From contig OX421507.1 in assembly GCA_949126835.1 (NCBI GenBank), forward strand, positions 26,920,822 to 26,984,821: a DNA stretch of 64,000 bases, written 5' to 3'. Below the pieces are notes generated by a model. The model had not been told where the DNA came from. It saw nothing but the letters and a program-made list of their open reading frames with translations, and did no database searches. This DNA comes from Anisus vortex. Lineage: Eukaryota; Mollusca; Gastropoda; Planorbidae. The translations under genes and the position numbers were made by a program. Below, one piece after another: positions 21,130 to 32,900 of this stretch (within the stretch, counting starts at the first letter, position 1; each line of letters opens with the position of its first letter).

Positions 21130-22895
21130 CATATTATTTAAAAAAATAAATGAATAAATGTTCAATCCACCAGTATAAGCCAAACATAATTTATGTATAG
21201 AATGTTCAGATAGAATCACGTATACGAAAACACTCGAAAACACTCGAATGCAAACATTCAAAACGAGTTGCAGGCTTTGTGTGAATGTGGGCAATGTTGC
21301 TTTTTTTTAAAGAAAAAACTTGGTAGGACAATGTTATAAATGTAGTTTCATTAAAAAACAACTACACGCTCTTTAAAGGACTTGTAAAAAAAATCATGTA
21401 GAGCGGCTTAAAAAAAAAAATACTTATCAAGCAGGAAAGATTTTATAAAGTAGCGTTTCCATATGTGTGCCGACATTTAAACACGTGACGGATAAACACG
21501 CGAAAGTTAAACACACGGAAACTTAATCACATGACACTTGAACATACGGACGTTTAATCGCGAATGGTTGTATTTATTTTACGTAAAATCAAGGGGTACG
21601 GGAGATTAAAACAAAACAGGTTTTAGGAGGCTGTATTAGACAACTAACGTTCATGAATTAACACAAGTTATTCTTTTTTTATAAGCTTAGGCCTGTAATA
21701 CAGACTCTCCTTCTATAAAGAAGACTATTGCGTCCTACACTCATCCGTGGTCCAAGTTCTAAACTTGCATCTTTATTCATGTTTTAAATGATATTAAGTT
21801 ACTGGTTTTCATGGTTTGTCAGGCAATCGATTCCATGGCCGAATGCTACTAGGGAAGAAAGAGTACTTATATACATTTGTTCTCGCGTAAGGGCCAAGAA
21901 AAGTGTTTTTGTCTTTAATAAACAAGGATACAAGGTTAATGTAGAAACAAAAACAAGAAGATAAAAAACTAAGGTAAAATTTTTAATCGACTAAATAAAC
22001 ACATTGAAAACATAAGATATTATAACTATTGAAAGAAACTATTTTTAAATAATTTATATTATGTTCATTTAGAACGCTATGCCTTTATAGCTAAATAAAT
22101 TCACTATATTATATCTAGATCTAGTTATTTATCAGTTTATCGTAATAGAACACGATATATTCGAAATAGTATGCCAATGTGACGTATAAAGTCTAGCAGT
22201 CTAGCGAGAATGTAACAGAAAACTTACCAAAGTAATAATAGTGTAGGCCTATTTCTTAATAAGAACACAAAGGCCAGTTTGGTCCAGAATGCGAATATGA
22301 CGTCATTAGAGACATGTCTAGACTTCGTTTACACATGGCTTATATTTTTAAATTGTTAAGTAGAGCAGTTGTTTAAAATTAGATTTGGCGCCACCCCAAA
22401 ACCTTCCAATTTTACTTTTGACAAAATTTCAATTTTTTTTCTTTTTTTACCAGATCCTAACTATTAAATATATGAATAGTGATATTTTAAAATATATTAA
22501 ATTTAGTAAAGAGTTGTCATTCTATTGTGATTTGTTAACCTAAATATGAGATTGTTTATACAAATTGGTTGACGTGATGTGATGGCCAATACAATGCCCA
22601 GGCGTCTTTACTTTCCCCAAAATGACCTTCGGATTAAGGTAACGTCGGTTCATTTAAAACCGTTATTTCAAAGAAGCATAGATATGCGTCGGTAGCAAAA
22701 AAATCAACAACGAAATTCTCTTAATTTGAAGCCTCAGCAAAGTAAAATCAGATGGCGTCTATTGCCCACGAGATGCAAGTCTTGGCAAAAATAATATTGC
22801 TTAAAAGTTTAATTCTTGCATTTAGGCCAGCTTGATAGATTGATCAGTATATCTTATACCATGAGGTAAAGGGCATAGTAAAAGAGTAATACAAA
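21130..22895. other. sequence upstream of the SINE at 22896, little recognised
   Basis: Contains the L1x tail (21692-21875) and a decayed S1 body fragment (22580-22640, CCAATACAATGCCCAGGCG). Otherwise AT-rich with no gene. 21470-21560 has several ACACG/ACACGTGAC motifs, meaning unknown. Confidence 0.5.
21692..21875 (-). mobile_element. non-LTR retrotransposon 3' end (family L1x), minus
   Basis: GTAATACAGACTCTCCTTCT, TCATCCGTGGTCCAAGTTCT and GGTTTGTCAGGCAATCGATT. Confidence 0.75.
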
Positions 22896-23167
22896 GTAAA
22901 GTAATGTACACTTCGGACCAAACTGATCATAGGGCTGTTGAAGCAGCGTTCACAAGTTTCTGTGGTCACGGCATACTAGGGGATGCGTGGCCTGCACAAT
23001 GCCCAGCCGCCCTTACCTTACCCCTAGTAATGTCAGGTACCCATCAGATCTGTGTAGACTCAGGGACACCCTCAAGTTCCAGGGAAAAAGTCTTAGCCTG
23101 CACCATGATTTAAAATCAGAACCTTCGGATCGCCAGACTGAACGCGCTGCCGCTTGGCCACCGTACA
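22896..23167 (-). mobile_element. SINE S1, minus, full length
   Basis: Tail GTAATGTACACTTCGGACC, body GCACAATGCCCAGCCGCCCT, head complement CGCCAGACTGAACGCGCTGC. The B box is altered (ATGATTTAAAATCAG). Confidence 0.92.
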
Positions 23168-23359
23168 AGGAGAAATAGAAGAAACAAAATGGACGGGGAA
23201 ATAAAAGCTGTAAGCAAGACGATTGGTAACACCTCCCCCAGATACGAGAAGACCACCATTCATAGACTTCAAATAGGACACACAACACTGATAAACAACC
23301 ATAACCAAGTTGGACTAATTAAGCCATGTGGGCCTGGACAAGAGAAATGGGATCCAAAA

Positions 23360-23629
23360 CAGGACCGGCTCATCCATATAGGCAACCTAGGCGGCCGGGG
23401 GGGGGGGGGGGCACAATTGACGATTTGAGGTTTAGTACTTCTGCGCGCTACTAGCATAGACAGAATAATAACTGGATAAAGAAAGGCGAAGGGTATTTTG
23501 TTTAAGTTGTCTTAGAAAATAGGAAATTATATCCTGACACTACTCAGTTTCTCTTCTTCTTGCCGAAGGCTTTTTAAGGCACAGAATTTGTTTTCGCCTA
23601 GGGCGTCAAAAACCCTAGAGCTGGTCCTG
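23360..23629 (-). mobile_element. hAT MITE, 270 bp, perfect TSD ATCCAAAA
   Basis: Begins CAGGACCGGCTCATCC and ends AGAGCTGGTCCTG, both ends of the 930-3886 family in reverse orientation, with a long internal deletion. Flanking ATCCAAAA at 23352-23359 and 23630-23637 is identical. It contains a G run of about 14. Confidence 0.93.
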
Positions 23630-23639
23630 ATCCAAAATC

Positions 23640-24215
23640 AAATGTCACAAAGACAGACCTGCTCATTAGAGACACAGAACTGGTAGTCTCAGCTGCAAAA
23701 GGAAATTCTACAAGGTACGCAGAAGATGAAGTAAACACCTTCTAGATTCTAGACATGGAAACATATCGTTACAATGTTATTTTAAGAACGAATGTTTGTT
23801 TTTTTCATTTAATTGAATCTTAGAATATTGACCAAGTAAGGACAGAAAGGATTCCTTGCATTGCCCCGATATGGTCACCAACGGGAAAAAAAGGAATATT
23901 GGAAGAAAACTGGGAACATGGAGAAGAACCACGGAAGACGAAGCGAATGTCATTAACAAAACCTGGCATGAAGGCATGGTGGAGATTTGCTGTTGACTTG
24001 TGCTCCAATGGGAGCAACAAACAATACGAGAGCAGTGATCTCTTTGGAGTTGAGGAGATTGTCTGGCCTGTACTACATTCAAAAGCCTTTTCTTTCCCAT
24101 TAGCTGATGCCAGGTACGAACTATGCCCAATTACGACTCGCGGTGTCGACATTGCAGGGAAGCAGAAGAGACGGTTGAGCATGTGCTTTTAGACGACTCT
24201 GCCTTGCAGGGGCAT
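23640..24215 (+). pseudogene. retrotransposon ORF remnant with zinc-knuckle-like end
   Basis: Broken frames: KSNVTKTDLLIRDTELVVSA near the start and SRCRHCREAEETVEHVLLDD at 24138-24200. The latter has the C-x2-C...H pattern with EET.EH.L found downstream of the RT domain in many non-LTR retrotransposons. Several stops and shifts between. Family uncertain. Confidence 0.45.
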
Positions 24216-24429
24216 AGCGTGGATGGGAACGGTCAACTTTGCACCGAACCTATATGGTGACTTGGCTTCACTGCGTAGCACAAGTGTGTTTGTCCTCCGA
24301 ATCCAAAGAGATTAGTCTAGGTTCGTACTCACTCCGGGGAAGTGAGGTTTAATTCTGATGCCAGGTGCCTATCAAAACTGACTAGACTGATAAAAATTAT
24401 CTAGTTAGGAAGGATAAAAACCTAGTGTT

Positions 24430-24500
24430 TTTTTTTCTAAATCTCGATTCGAACCTCTACTACTGTAGTACTGCCCCTAGACCACCGAGCCATATAAGCA
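24430..24500 (-). mobile_element. tRNA-like SINE head, minus
   Basis: CTCGATTCGAACCTCTACTA is a B box complement and CTAGACCACCGAGCCATATA an A box complement. It is not a complete tRNA fold; a third head type. Confidence 0.55.
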
Positions 24501-25045
24501 AAGAATAAGTTCTTTATACCCCTGCCCTGATAATTTACGTAACATTTTTCCTAAACGACTTTTCACGTAGAATCCACAGAAAGTCAAGTGGTAAGACATT
24601 GCGGACAATGATGCTAATGGGGCCGCATATTTTAAACCGGGAATGTGACAGAATTGTGACAGTATTGTGACAGATTTTTTTGTGTGTGTTGTTGTTGTTT
24701 TTTTGTTTCAATTTGCAGTACGCTGACTTTATTTTTAATATGTGTCGTGCTACCTGGTTGTGAATTTCCACTGCAGACGACATAATTTAATAATATGTAT
24801 GTAGACAGACGTTTGTAAAGTTATATTTCGATTCATTGTGTGTGTCACCGTCAAATTTTACACGTGGAAAATGGCTGAGACAAAGTTTTTTCTATTAACT
24901 CGAGTGAAGGTGGAGCTTATACTTGTGTGTGGGCCGAGATATACGTGGGATGGCTGGACCATCACAATACACTAACCGTTTAATTAATGAAAATTGAAGC
25001 ATGACAGCTAAAATGAGAAATGAAATTAAGAATTATCCCATAGGA

Positions 25046-25150
25046 CCTAATTGGTCCATAGGGCCGGTGAAGCAGCGTTCAACAGTTTCTTTGGCCCGGA
25101 ACCTTCGGTACGCCAGTCGAACGCGCTACCGCTCGGCCAATGTGCTCCAT
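25046..25150 (-). mobile_element. SINE S1, minus, internally deleted
   Basis: CATAGGGCCGGTGAAGCAGC and TTCAACAGTTTCTTTGGCCC join directly to GGAACCTTCGGTACGCCAGT, losing the middle. Confidence 0.88.
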
Positions 25151-25699
25151 AAAAGGCGAATTATCAAAACTTTAATTAACAACAAAACCTATCCGGTTTA
25201 CAATTTGAAACTAGCGTACATGTCTCTTTGTGATAATATGGCAATTAATCTAACTAATAGTAACTTTATAGTAACCACCTCTTAAGGTAACCTACATATC
25301 TATCTTTACTTTAAGTTATCCGTATGTCTTTTAGCGAAAACAACTGAGTTCTATGGACAGTTGATATTAAAGATTCACCAATAGCTTTATTGCACTACTT
25401 AATGGCCAACGAATGGGCTTTGATATAAATTATAAATATTACCCAAACGTAGGAACATCAGTTCATATTTTATTAAATTTACTCAGGCTAAAATCTTAAG
25501 TCCTTAATTTAAAGCCTACATGTATACTAAGACATTAAATTTTAGAAAAATGCCCAATTTGGCATTGGTAAGGCTGTACACTGTCTATGACTATTGATAC
25601 TCACTGGACAATAGCTTATAGGAGGCATTTATATTATAAGAGAATAATTTACTATCAAGATCAGATTATTTAATCCACTCTATCACAAAGTAAATAAAC

Positions 25700-25870
25700 C
25701 AACGCAAAATAATCTTGTAACTCCGTGTGCTTGTCATGGTGATTGCCGTTGCCAGGCAAGTCGTCATAACATCCGGAAATGCCATTGCTCTAAACTCTAA
25801 ACGAAGCGGAAACACTTTTTAACACGTGCATTTGATGGTTTTATGCTGTTTGTAATACATGAAATAATGG
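25700..25870 (+). promoter_or_regulatory. candidate internal promoter with X-box-like and ETS-like sites
   Basis: At 25748-25760 the sequence GTTGCCAGGCAAG closely resembles an X-box (GTTGCC, short spacer, GGCAAC), the RFX site of ciliary genes; only the final base differs. A CCGGAAAT motif (ETS-like) follows at about 25773. The region is less AT-rich than its flanks and lies about 0.9 kb before the first ATG exon. Promoter activity and an RFX role are inference; a 5' UTR intron cannot be excluded. Confidence 0.4.
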
Positions 25871-26642
25871 GTGAGTGGATAGTGTGTGCGTGTGTGCGTG
25901 TGTGTATACGTATAGGGTTATTGTGCGTGTATAGGAGCATTAGGAGTGTGTGTGCTTTGTTTTTGTGTGTAAGTTCATGTAATTAATTAATCATCATTTG
26001 AGTCTTGGTTGCCCGCGTACGCCGGGAAACAGTTGGGGGGATACCATTACAATAGTGTCTCTCTCTCTTGGCTTCGGTTTATGCATGATTGATGGGGGCC
26101 AGTCTAACAACGCAGCAGGCTTAAGACATGGCGTTTCATACAAGACAATAAGTAACGACTTCATTGTGTAATAACATTTTAAACCGGACTGTAGTCAGTG
26201 TCTTTTGCATGTGAGGTCATTTTCAGTGTACTATTTAGTTTAGTGTGTGTAGTGTGTAGTTTTATTTCTATTAACAATCATTCTAAAGTTGTCTGTTATG
26301 AGTTCAGTGAAATAATTTAAAAAAATATAAATATAATACTACAAAAAATGAAAACACTATTGAATATTGTTATAGTTTTGAGAACAAAACAAAAATCCAT
26401 TTATTTAACGATTTTAACATCGATCTCTGAACAGCGTCAATGATATTTCTTGACACAAAAGCAAACAGTCGATCTGGTTGTAGGTGAGTATGAAAAATAA
26501 ATGCTATAGTCTTTTGTTTCCTTTGCATCGCCCGTATTGGATTCTGAGGTATAAGTTGTCGCTGCTGAATGCAAAATGCCATGGTCGCCGATTGATAATG
26601 AAACAATCCATGCGTAAGGAGAAAACATAATAAGGTGAAACT

Positions 26643-26948
26643 ATGGCAACAAGATGGGTTTGTGACAGCAATCAAAACTCGGAGACCGTGGCCTCGGGTG
26701 ACAGTCGGCAAGCAGCGAACGCCGGAAGACACCGTGTGAAACGGTCGAGATCTAAGCTGGACATTCTGTCGCGGGGGGCATCCTCCTTCTCCTCCCTGGT
26801 CGACGACGCTGATGATGAGATTGTAGCAATCGGGGACGTAGGAGACAGCGTTGACCAGGATAATTATGAGACTTTCGCAGATGTTTCTCTGAACCAGAGC
26901 AAGGTGTTTTCGAAAATGTACCGGACGAAAAAGCTGTATAAACGCCAG
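26643..26948 (+). CDS. DCX-EMAP exon 1 (start codon)
   Basis: Encodes residues 1-102, beginning MATRWVCDSNQNSE. The ATG is followed by G and has an in-frame TAA 12 nt upstream, so this is a first coding exon rather than an internal one. It has a basic segment (HRVKRSRSKLD), then an acidic segment (VDDADDEIVAIGD), and ends KLYKRQ in phase 0 before donor CAG|GTCAGT. No folded domain is recognised. A minus-oriented non-LTR retrotransposon tail begins only 37 nt after the donor. Confidence 0.85.
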
Positions 26949-29900
26949 GTCAGTGGTATAAACTATAAAAACAAAGGGTTGTATAGTCTTATCTTATATA
27001 TTACAGACGCTCCTTCTATAAAGAAGATTATTGCGTCCTACGCTCATTCGTGGTCCGAGTCTAGTCTTGCATCTTTATTAATGTTTTAAATGATGTTAAG
27101 TTACTGGTTTTCCTGGTTTGTTCAGGTAACCCATTCCCTTATTGTTGATTATAACGTGGTGGTCTGTTCGCAAAGCTTTATTTAGAAAACTTGCATTACA
27201 CCTCTTGTTATAAGTATAGTTCTTTTATGGAGTTGAAAATATGCAAATAGACGGAGCAAGTCAAATTTCCAATAGTTTTGCTCAATAAGCATTCTTATCT
27301 TATCTTTTATATTATAATACCATAGACTATAATACACATGGACCGCTTGCTTAAGTATTTCTGCTATATGATGACTCGAAAGACTGCTTTTCGGAATTTC
27401 CGACTCGTTGTTTCCTTTGCACTTCCGTTTTATTGAATCGCTTCGATTTTCTCAATGAAAAATTAAAATTAAAATCGAAAGTTCTATACAGCGGAAACAT
27501 TTAAGAAACAACGAGGAGCGTAGAATTCATTTAAGACAGACTTATCGGTTGCGCACGGAAAAAAAGTACATATAAGCTCTAAAAATAGAGCAAGCGGTCC
27601 ATCTTATTATAGTCTATGATAATACGAGCTTGACACCATCTTAATATCTTTAGCATTTCAGCACCAATTGGAGCTTCCTAGACGCCAGATATAAGGTGAC
27701 AATTTGTTTTTATAAAAGAGAAATACTTGAGACACTGCGCCCATTCAAAAGCTTTGTTGGTGCATTGACACAATTTTCGCATTTGCTTTGATGTTCATTT
27801 CGTTCTCTCTAGTTCAGTTAGTAAAAAATAAACAGAGAACACGATTAGCGCAAGTCTCTAGCTCACACGTTAGGAATTGATAAATCGATATTCTTCGCAT
27901 ACATCCTTTTGTTATTGTTGCAGCTGTGTGTGTGGGGGGGGGGAAGGGTTAAAATGTAAGTCAAATATAATATTAAAAAACGTGTCAGACCCAATTAGAA
28001 CCATGGTCATTTGGCAATTATATTATCTGTTTCTCTACCAGAATTTTGTACCAGTTTATGACTGTCTTTTTTCTGTTTGGTTTTATCTACATAGTATAAT
28101 GTGCATTTTTTTTCAAGCTCTTGAATGTTTGTTTGTAAGCGAGTTTATGTTATTTGATTAACTCTTTAACTCTCTGTTGACCAGTTTAAGCAGACTTATT
28201 TTTTTACCACTAACCAATTTATCTCTAAGATTCATGTTAATAGATGTAATAAAAAGATGTGTACATAATTTGTATATTAGCTGGTGTTGCTTTTTACTTA
28301 GCAGTCTTTAGAAAAGAGAGAGAGAGAAAGAGAGATGGTGGGTGAGAAAGACAGCGAGACATGAAGAACGAGAGAAAGAAAAAAAGAAAGAGATGAAGAG
28401 AGAGAGAGAGAAAGTAAAAACGAGTGGGGGAAGATATTGTAACTATTTAATCGCTACCGCTTCTGTGAATGAATTAAACAAACCGGATTGAGAAAGGACA
28501 AACACAAAAATACATGAATATTCATGTTAGCAATTTCAATTTCATGTATAATGTGAAATCTTGTGAGTTCGATCTAAAAGACTTTTCAGCAGCATTATGA
28601 AGATATCTATAGCTTCCAATAACAAACTATACAAAGATGAACCAAAGACTATAATAAGATGGACCACTTGCTCTAAGGCCTATATGTTTCCGCTGTATAC
28701 AACTTTCGATTAAAATCTTTCATAACGATTAAATGAAACTGAAGTGCACAATACAAAAGGGAATCTAGAATTCCATAAAGAAGTCATTCGAGTCATCAAA
28801 TAGCGAACATATTAAAGCAAGCGGTCCATCTTATTATAGTCTTTGTATGAACTACTGCCATTGGTTATGACATGGGTCGGCAACTTACGGTACCAGACTT
28901 GGCACGAAGTGCGATTTACAATGGCACGCGAAAGACCCCTAAAAAGCCAATTCAAATTTCTTGTACATGAAATTGAGTGCTAGAGCTGGTTGACATTTAG
29001 GATGTTGGCACACTGAATGAATTAGAAATCCTACTTTGGCACACTATTACCAAAAGGTTGCCGACCCCTGGGTTATGGTATTTGCTATATGATAGCAATA
29101 TGATAGACCTTTATGATATAACGTTTGCATTTTTTGTTTATTCATCTTTAGGTCATGCCCCAAAAACGGTTGCCTCCTTTACCGGTCAGCGATGACGAAG
29201 ACAACTCTTCACTGAGTGACAGCACGGAGCAGCCGAGATCCTTTCAAAATTTCCTCCGGGACAAAGTGCGATACGAGGAGTTCAAAAACCGGGACTCCTC
29301 CCTGGGGCGGGGCCCTCAACAGCCCCTTCAAATACGCCAGCAGAATGACCTCTACGAGTCCCAGCCGCAGGAAGAAGGCGTCGGGGCCAAGAAAGGCCGC
29401 AGAGTCATGTTTTTCAGGAACGGAGATATTCATTTCAAACCAAAACAGGTGATTTTCTTTTTCATGTAAAAAAACAAAAAAAACAAAAATTGAAACGTTA
29501 AATTAAAAAAAAAACATACTGTTACTATATCCAATGGCGTAGCCAGGATTCCACGGTGAAGGGATTAGGATTGGGGAAGGGGAGTTGAAAAAGAGGGGAG
29601 GTAGGTGACCAAGCGAGGTAAAGGGGGCCAAAAGTGTAACGGGGGACAATAGAGACGGTAAGGTATATAGTATATAGTGCAGAGTACTAAATGCGAAGCT
29701 ATTGCAGGCACAATTTCACCAGAAACTTTTGCAAAGTTGAGGAACACTGTGGCCTATCGACAGCGCTCTCCTTTAGGCATACCGAAGATCCGAGTTCAAA
29801 TCTTCGGGTTTCTTTCCGGATCTGGAGGGTGTTCCTGAGCCTACGGAGCTCTAAAGAATACTTGACAATATTTGGGGATGATTCCATTGCGTACTACGTA

Positions 29901-32900
29901 ATACTATTTTATGTGTCGTGAATAGTGTGTAATGTTGCTTATATTTGTTTAAACGAAGAACGATAGATACCCTTCTAAGATGCATTTTGTTATCATAGTC
30001 GTTTCAAAGTCACTACACACATAAAGGTTTCTTAGTTTATTTCTACAGCTCTATTTCTTTTTAATCTGACAGTTTCAAATTAATGTTGACCTTGCATAGC
30101 TGCATATAGGCATGTACAAACGTACATAAAGGAAGAATCTCACAAAAGTGGATATTGGTTAAAAAACAATATTTCTTCATTGAGATTGGACTTTCTTTGA
30201 AAGAAAATTAAAACTGTTGTTATATTTTTATGTGATCATTATTGCTGATCAATGGTGTAGTATCCCGTCGGGCCAAATTGATCCATTTGCCAGTGAGGCA
30301 GCGTTCACCAGTTTTTTTGGGCCACGGCATACAACGTGATTGTGTGGCCAGTGCAATGCACAGCCGCCTTTACCTTACCACAACTAAGGTCAGGTTCCCA
30401 TCAGAGCTGGGTAAACTCAGGGACACCCTCCAGACAAGGAAAAAAAATCTTAGGCCGCACCAGGATTCGAACCCAGGACCTTCGGTACGCCAGTCGAACT
30501 CGCTGCCGCTCGGCGGCCGTGCCTAGTGACCAATGGTCTGGCTATGGAAAAAGCTTCTTGTGTCAGGAGGTGGCGTTCATGGCACAGCGTTCATGGCACG
30601 GCGTTCATGGCACGGCGTTCATGGCACGGCGTTCACGGCACGGCGTTCACGGCACGGCGTTCACGGCACGGCGTTCACGGCACGGCGTTCACGGCACGGC
30701 GTTCTCGGCACGGCGTTCACGGCACGGCGTTCACGGCACGGCGTTCACGGCACGGCGTTCTCGGCACGGCGTTCACGGCACGGCGTTCACGGCACGGCGT
30801 TCACGGCACGGCGTTCACGGCACGGCGTTCACGGCACGGCGTTCATGGCACGGCGTTCATAGCACGGTAGTTTTAATTTACTAGTAAGTTAAACGTAGAG
30901 GCTAAAAAGATACTGGTTCGCTGAAACCGTTGCGTTACTTATGTCGTCCCCCCCCCCCCCCCCGAGTGTCAGTTAAACGCAGGACCGCCTCTAGGGCTTT
31001 TGACGCTAAAGGCGAAAACAAATTCTGCGCCCCCATGATAAAGTGCCTTCGGCGGGGAGAAACTGAGTAGTGGTAGGGCATACTTTAGTATTTTGTAAGA
31101 CAACTTAAATAAAATACCCTTCGTCTTTCATTATCTAGTAATTCGTCTGCCTATTCTAGTAGCGCGCAGAAAAACAAACTTTAAATTAGTTTATAATATT
31201 TTTAAATTCCCAAATAATAATAAAAAATCGTCCATTATGCCCCCCCCCCCCGTCCCAATTTTGCGTCTTTATTAGGCGATCGCCTAGGTTACCTATATGG
31301 ACGAGCCGGCCCTGGCTAAGCGCCTATTCAAACTTTGCTACCTCTAGTTAAGCTACCAATGCTGATAGAGCTATTGCCAAACATCAGCAATTCTTACAAA
31401 TTCCGCACGAATTCTTATTGTTATTATTGTTGTACTAACTCCCCCAGGTTTTGATCAACCAAAAAACGTACGCCAACTTCGAGAAGCTGTTGGTGGACTT
31501 GAGCAGCATGGTGGAAACATCGACGGGGGTAAAACATATCTTCTCGTGGCCTGACGGGCGAGAAATTAAGTCCATCAAAGATTTCGAGAACGGCAAATAC
31601 TACATCTGTTCCAGTACTAGCAAGTTGCAGGTAAATAATAAAAGAGGTATATGCCTTGCAGTGCCCAAGGGTTAACTTAATAGTTTCTTTAGCCATACAC
31701 TCGGATTGATTGGCCTGATCAATGCAAAGCAGACTTTAAACTCCAATTGTAAATATTTAAAAAGTGCCATAAAGAATTCAATGATGCGATCTAGAATACA
31801 ATCAATAAACCAATTATAACGAAAATTTCTGGCAATCAACAGAGTTGAATCCAATACTCTTGGACCATTGATATACCAGTATATATCTATACCACTAAAT
31901 CAATGTACCACTAGATCACTATACAACTAGATCAATATACCACTAGGTCACTATACCTCTAGACCACTATATCACTAGATTTCTATACTACTAGATTCTT
32001 ATACCAATAAATTGTGTTACCACTCCATTCCTATACCACTATATCACTCAACCACTAGATTACTATACCTCTATATCAGAGGTCGGCAACTTTTTGCTAA
32101 CAGTGTGCCAAACTAGGATTTCTAAACCATTCAGCGTGCCAACAGCTTTAAAGTCAACCTGCTCTATTATATATTTTTTAGTTATTTTTATAGGACTATT
32201 AATTTAACTCCGCAGCAAGACGAAGGCCGAAATCAAGGCACTGTCCATAAAGTACGTCACGCTATTTTTGACCAGTTTTAACCCCCTCCCCCTTCCCTGT
32301 CACAAACTGTCACAAATCTCGGACCCCCCCCCCAAAAAAAAAAAAAAAAAAAAAAAGTACGTCACACTTTCGAACACCTATTTAAAATTTGTATCTAAAA
32401 CACACTTTACTATTTGTCTTATAAGTTTACAGACGTTCCTTCTAGATAGAAGATTATTACGTCCACTAGGCCCAAAACTCCTGCAGGGCGTCAGGGATAT
32501 GCCTGTGGCAGGGTTAGAACCCGCGACCAGTCAGTTGGTTTTTATTGACAGTCCGGTGAACTAACCACTGGACCAGCCGGCTTCACTACTATTAAACAGT
32601 ATTAAAATATAAAATTTTCATTTTAAAAATAAAATAACTTCAATAGCAGAAAAGTTAATTGTCAGCAGTTGTCACAGTTATTGATTGAAGCAGTAAGTCA
32701 ATCTATATTGAATTTGGCAACAGTAATTGCAAAAATTAGACTAGACACTAGATTATATAACACACATTATTATTTCAGTTAGGCCTACAATAGGTGAGGT
32801 CAAGTTTTACATAATCTCCCAATTATGCAATTTTTTTTTTACACAAGATAAGAAGTATATTAGCAAAACTTGACCTCACCCAGTGATTAAATAATAAAAA

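Larger units (their letters stand above)
24500..26642. other. 5' flank of the ATG exon
   Basis: Holds the candidate promoter and X-box-like site (25700-25870), a GT-rich stretch (25870-25970) and a SINE fragment. A short non-coding first exon could lie here but cannot be delimited from sequence alone. Confidence 0.5.

Noticed and set aside
20530..21294. Minus-strand frames of 180-250 codons with CVYYARLRLLSSCI-type text
   Set aside because: 41-bp satellite read in three frames in turn; no independent coding signal.
7451..26948. Splice from exon C into exon 1
   Set aside because: Exon 1's frame has a stop 12 nt before its ATG and no good in-frame acceptor inside; exon C to exon 2 is the better junction.
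29533..29660. hAT end at GGCGTAGCCAGGATTCC
   Set aside because: Resembles the GGGGCGAAGCCAG end, but no opposite end or target duplication was found nearby.
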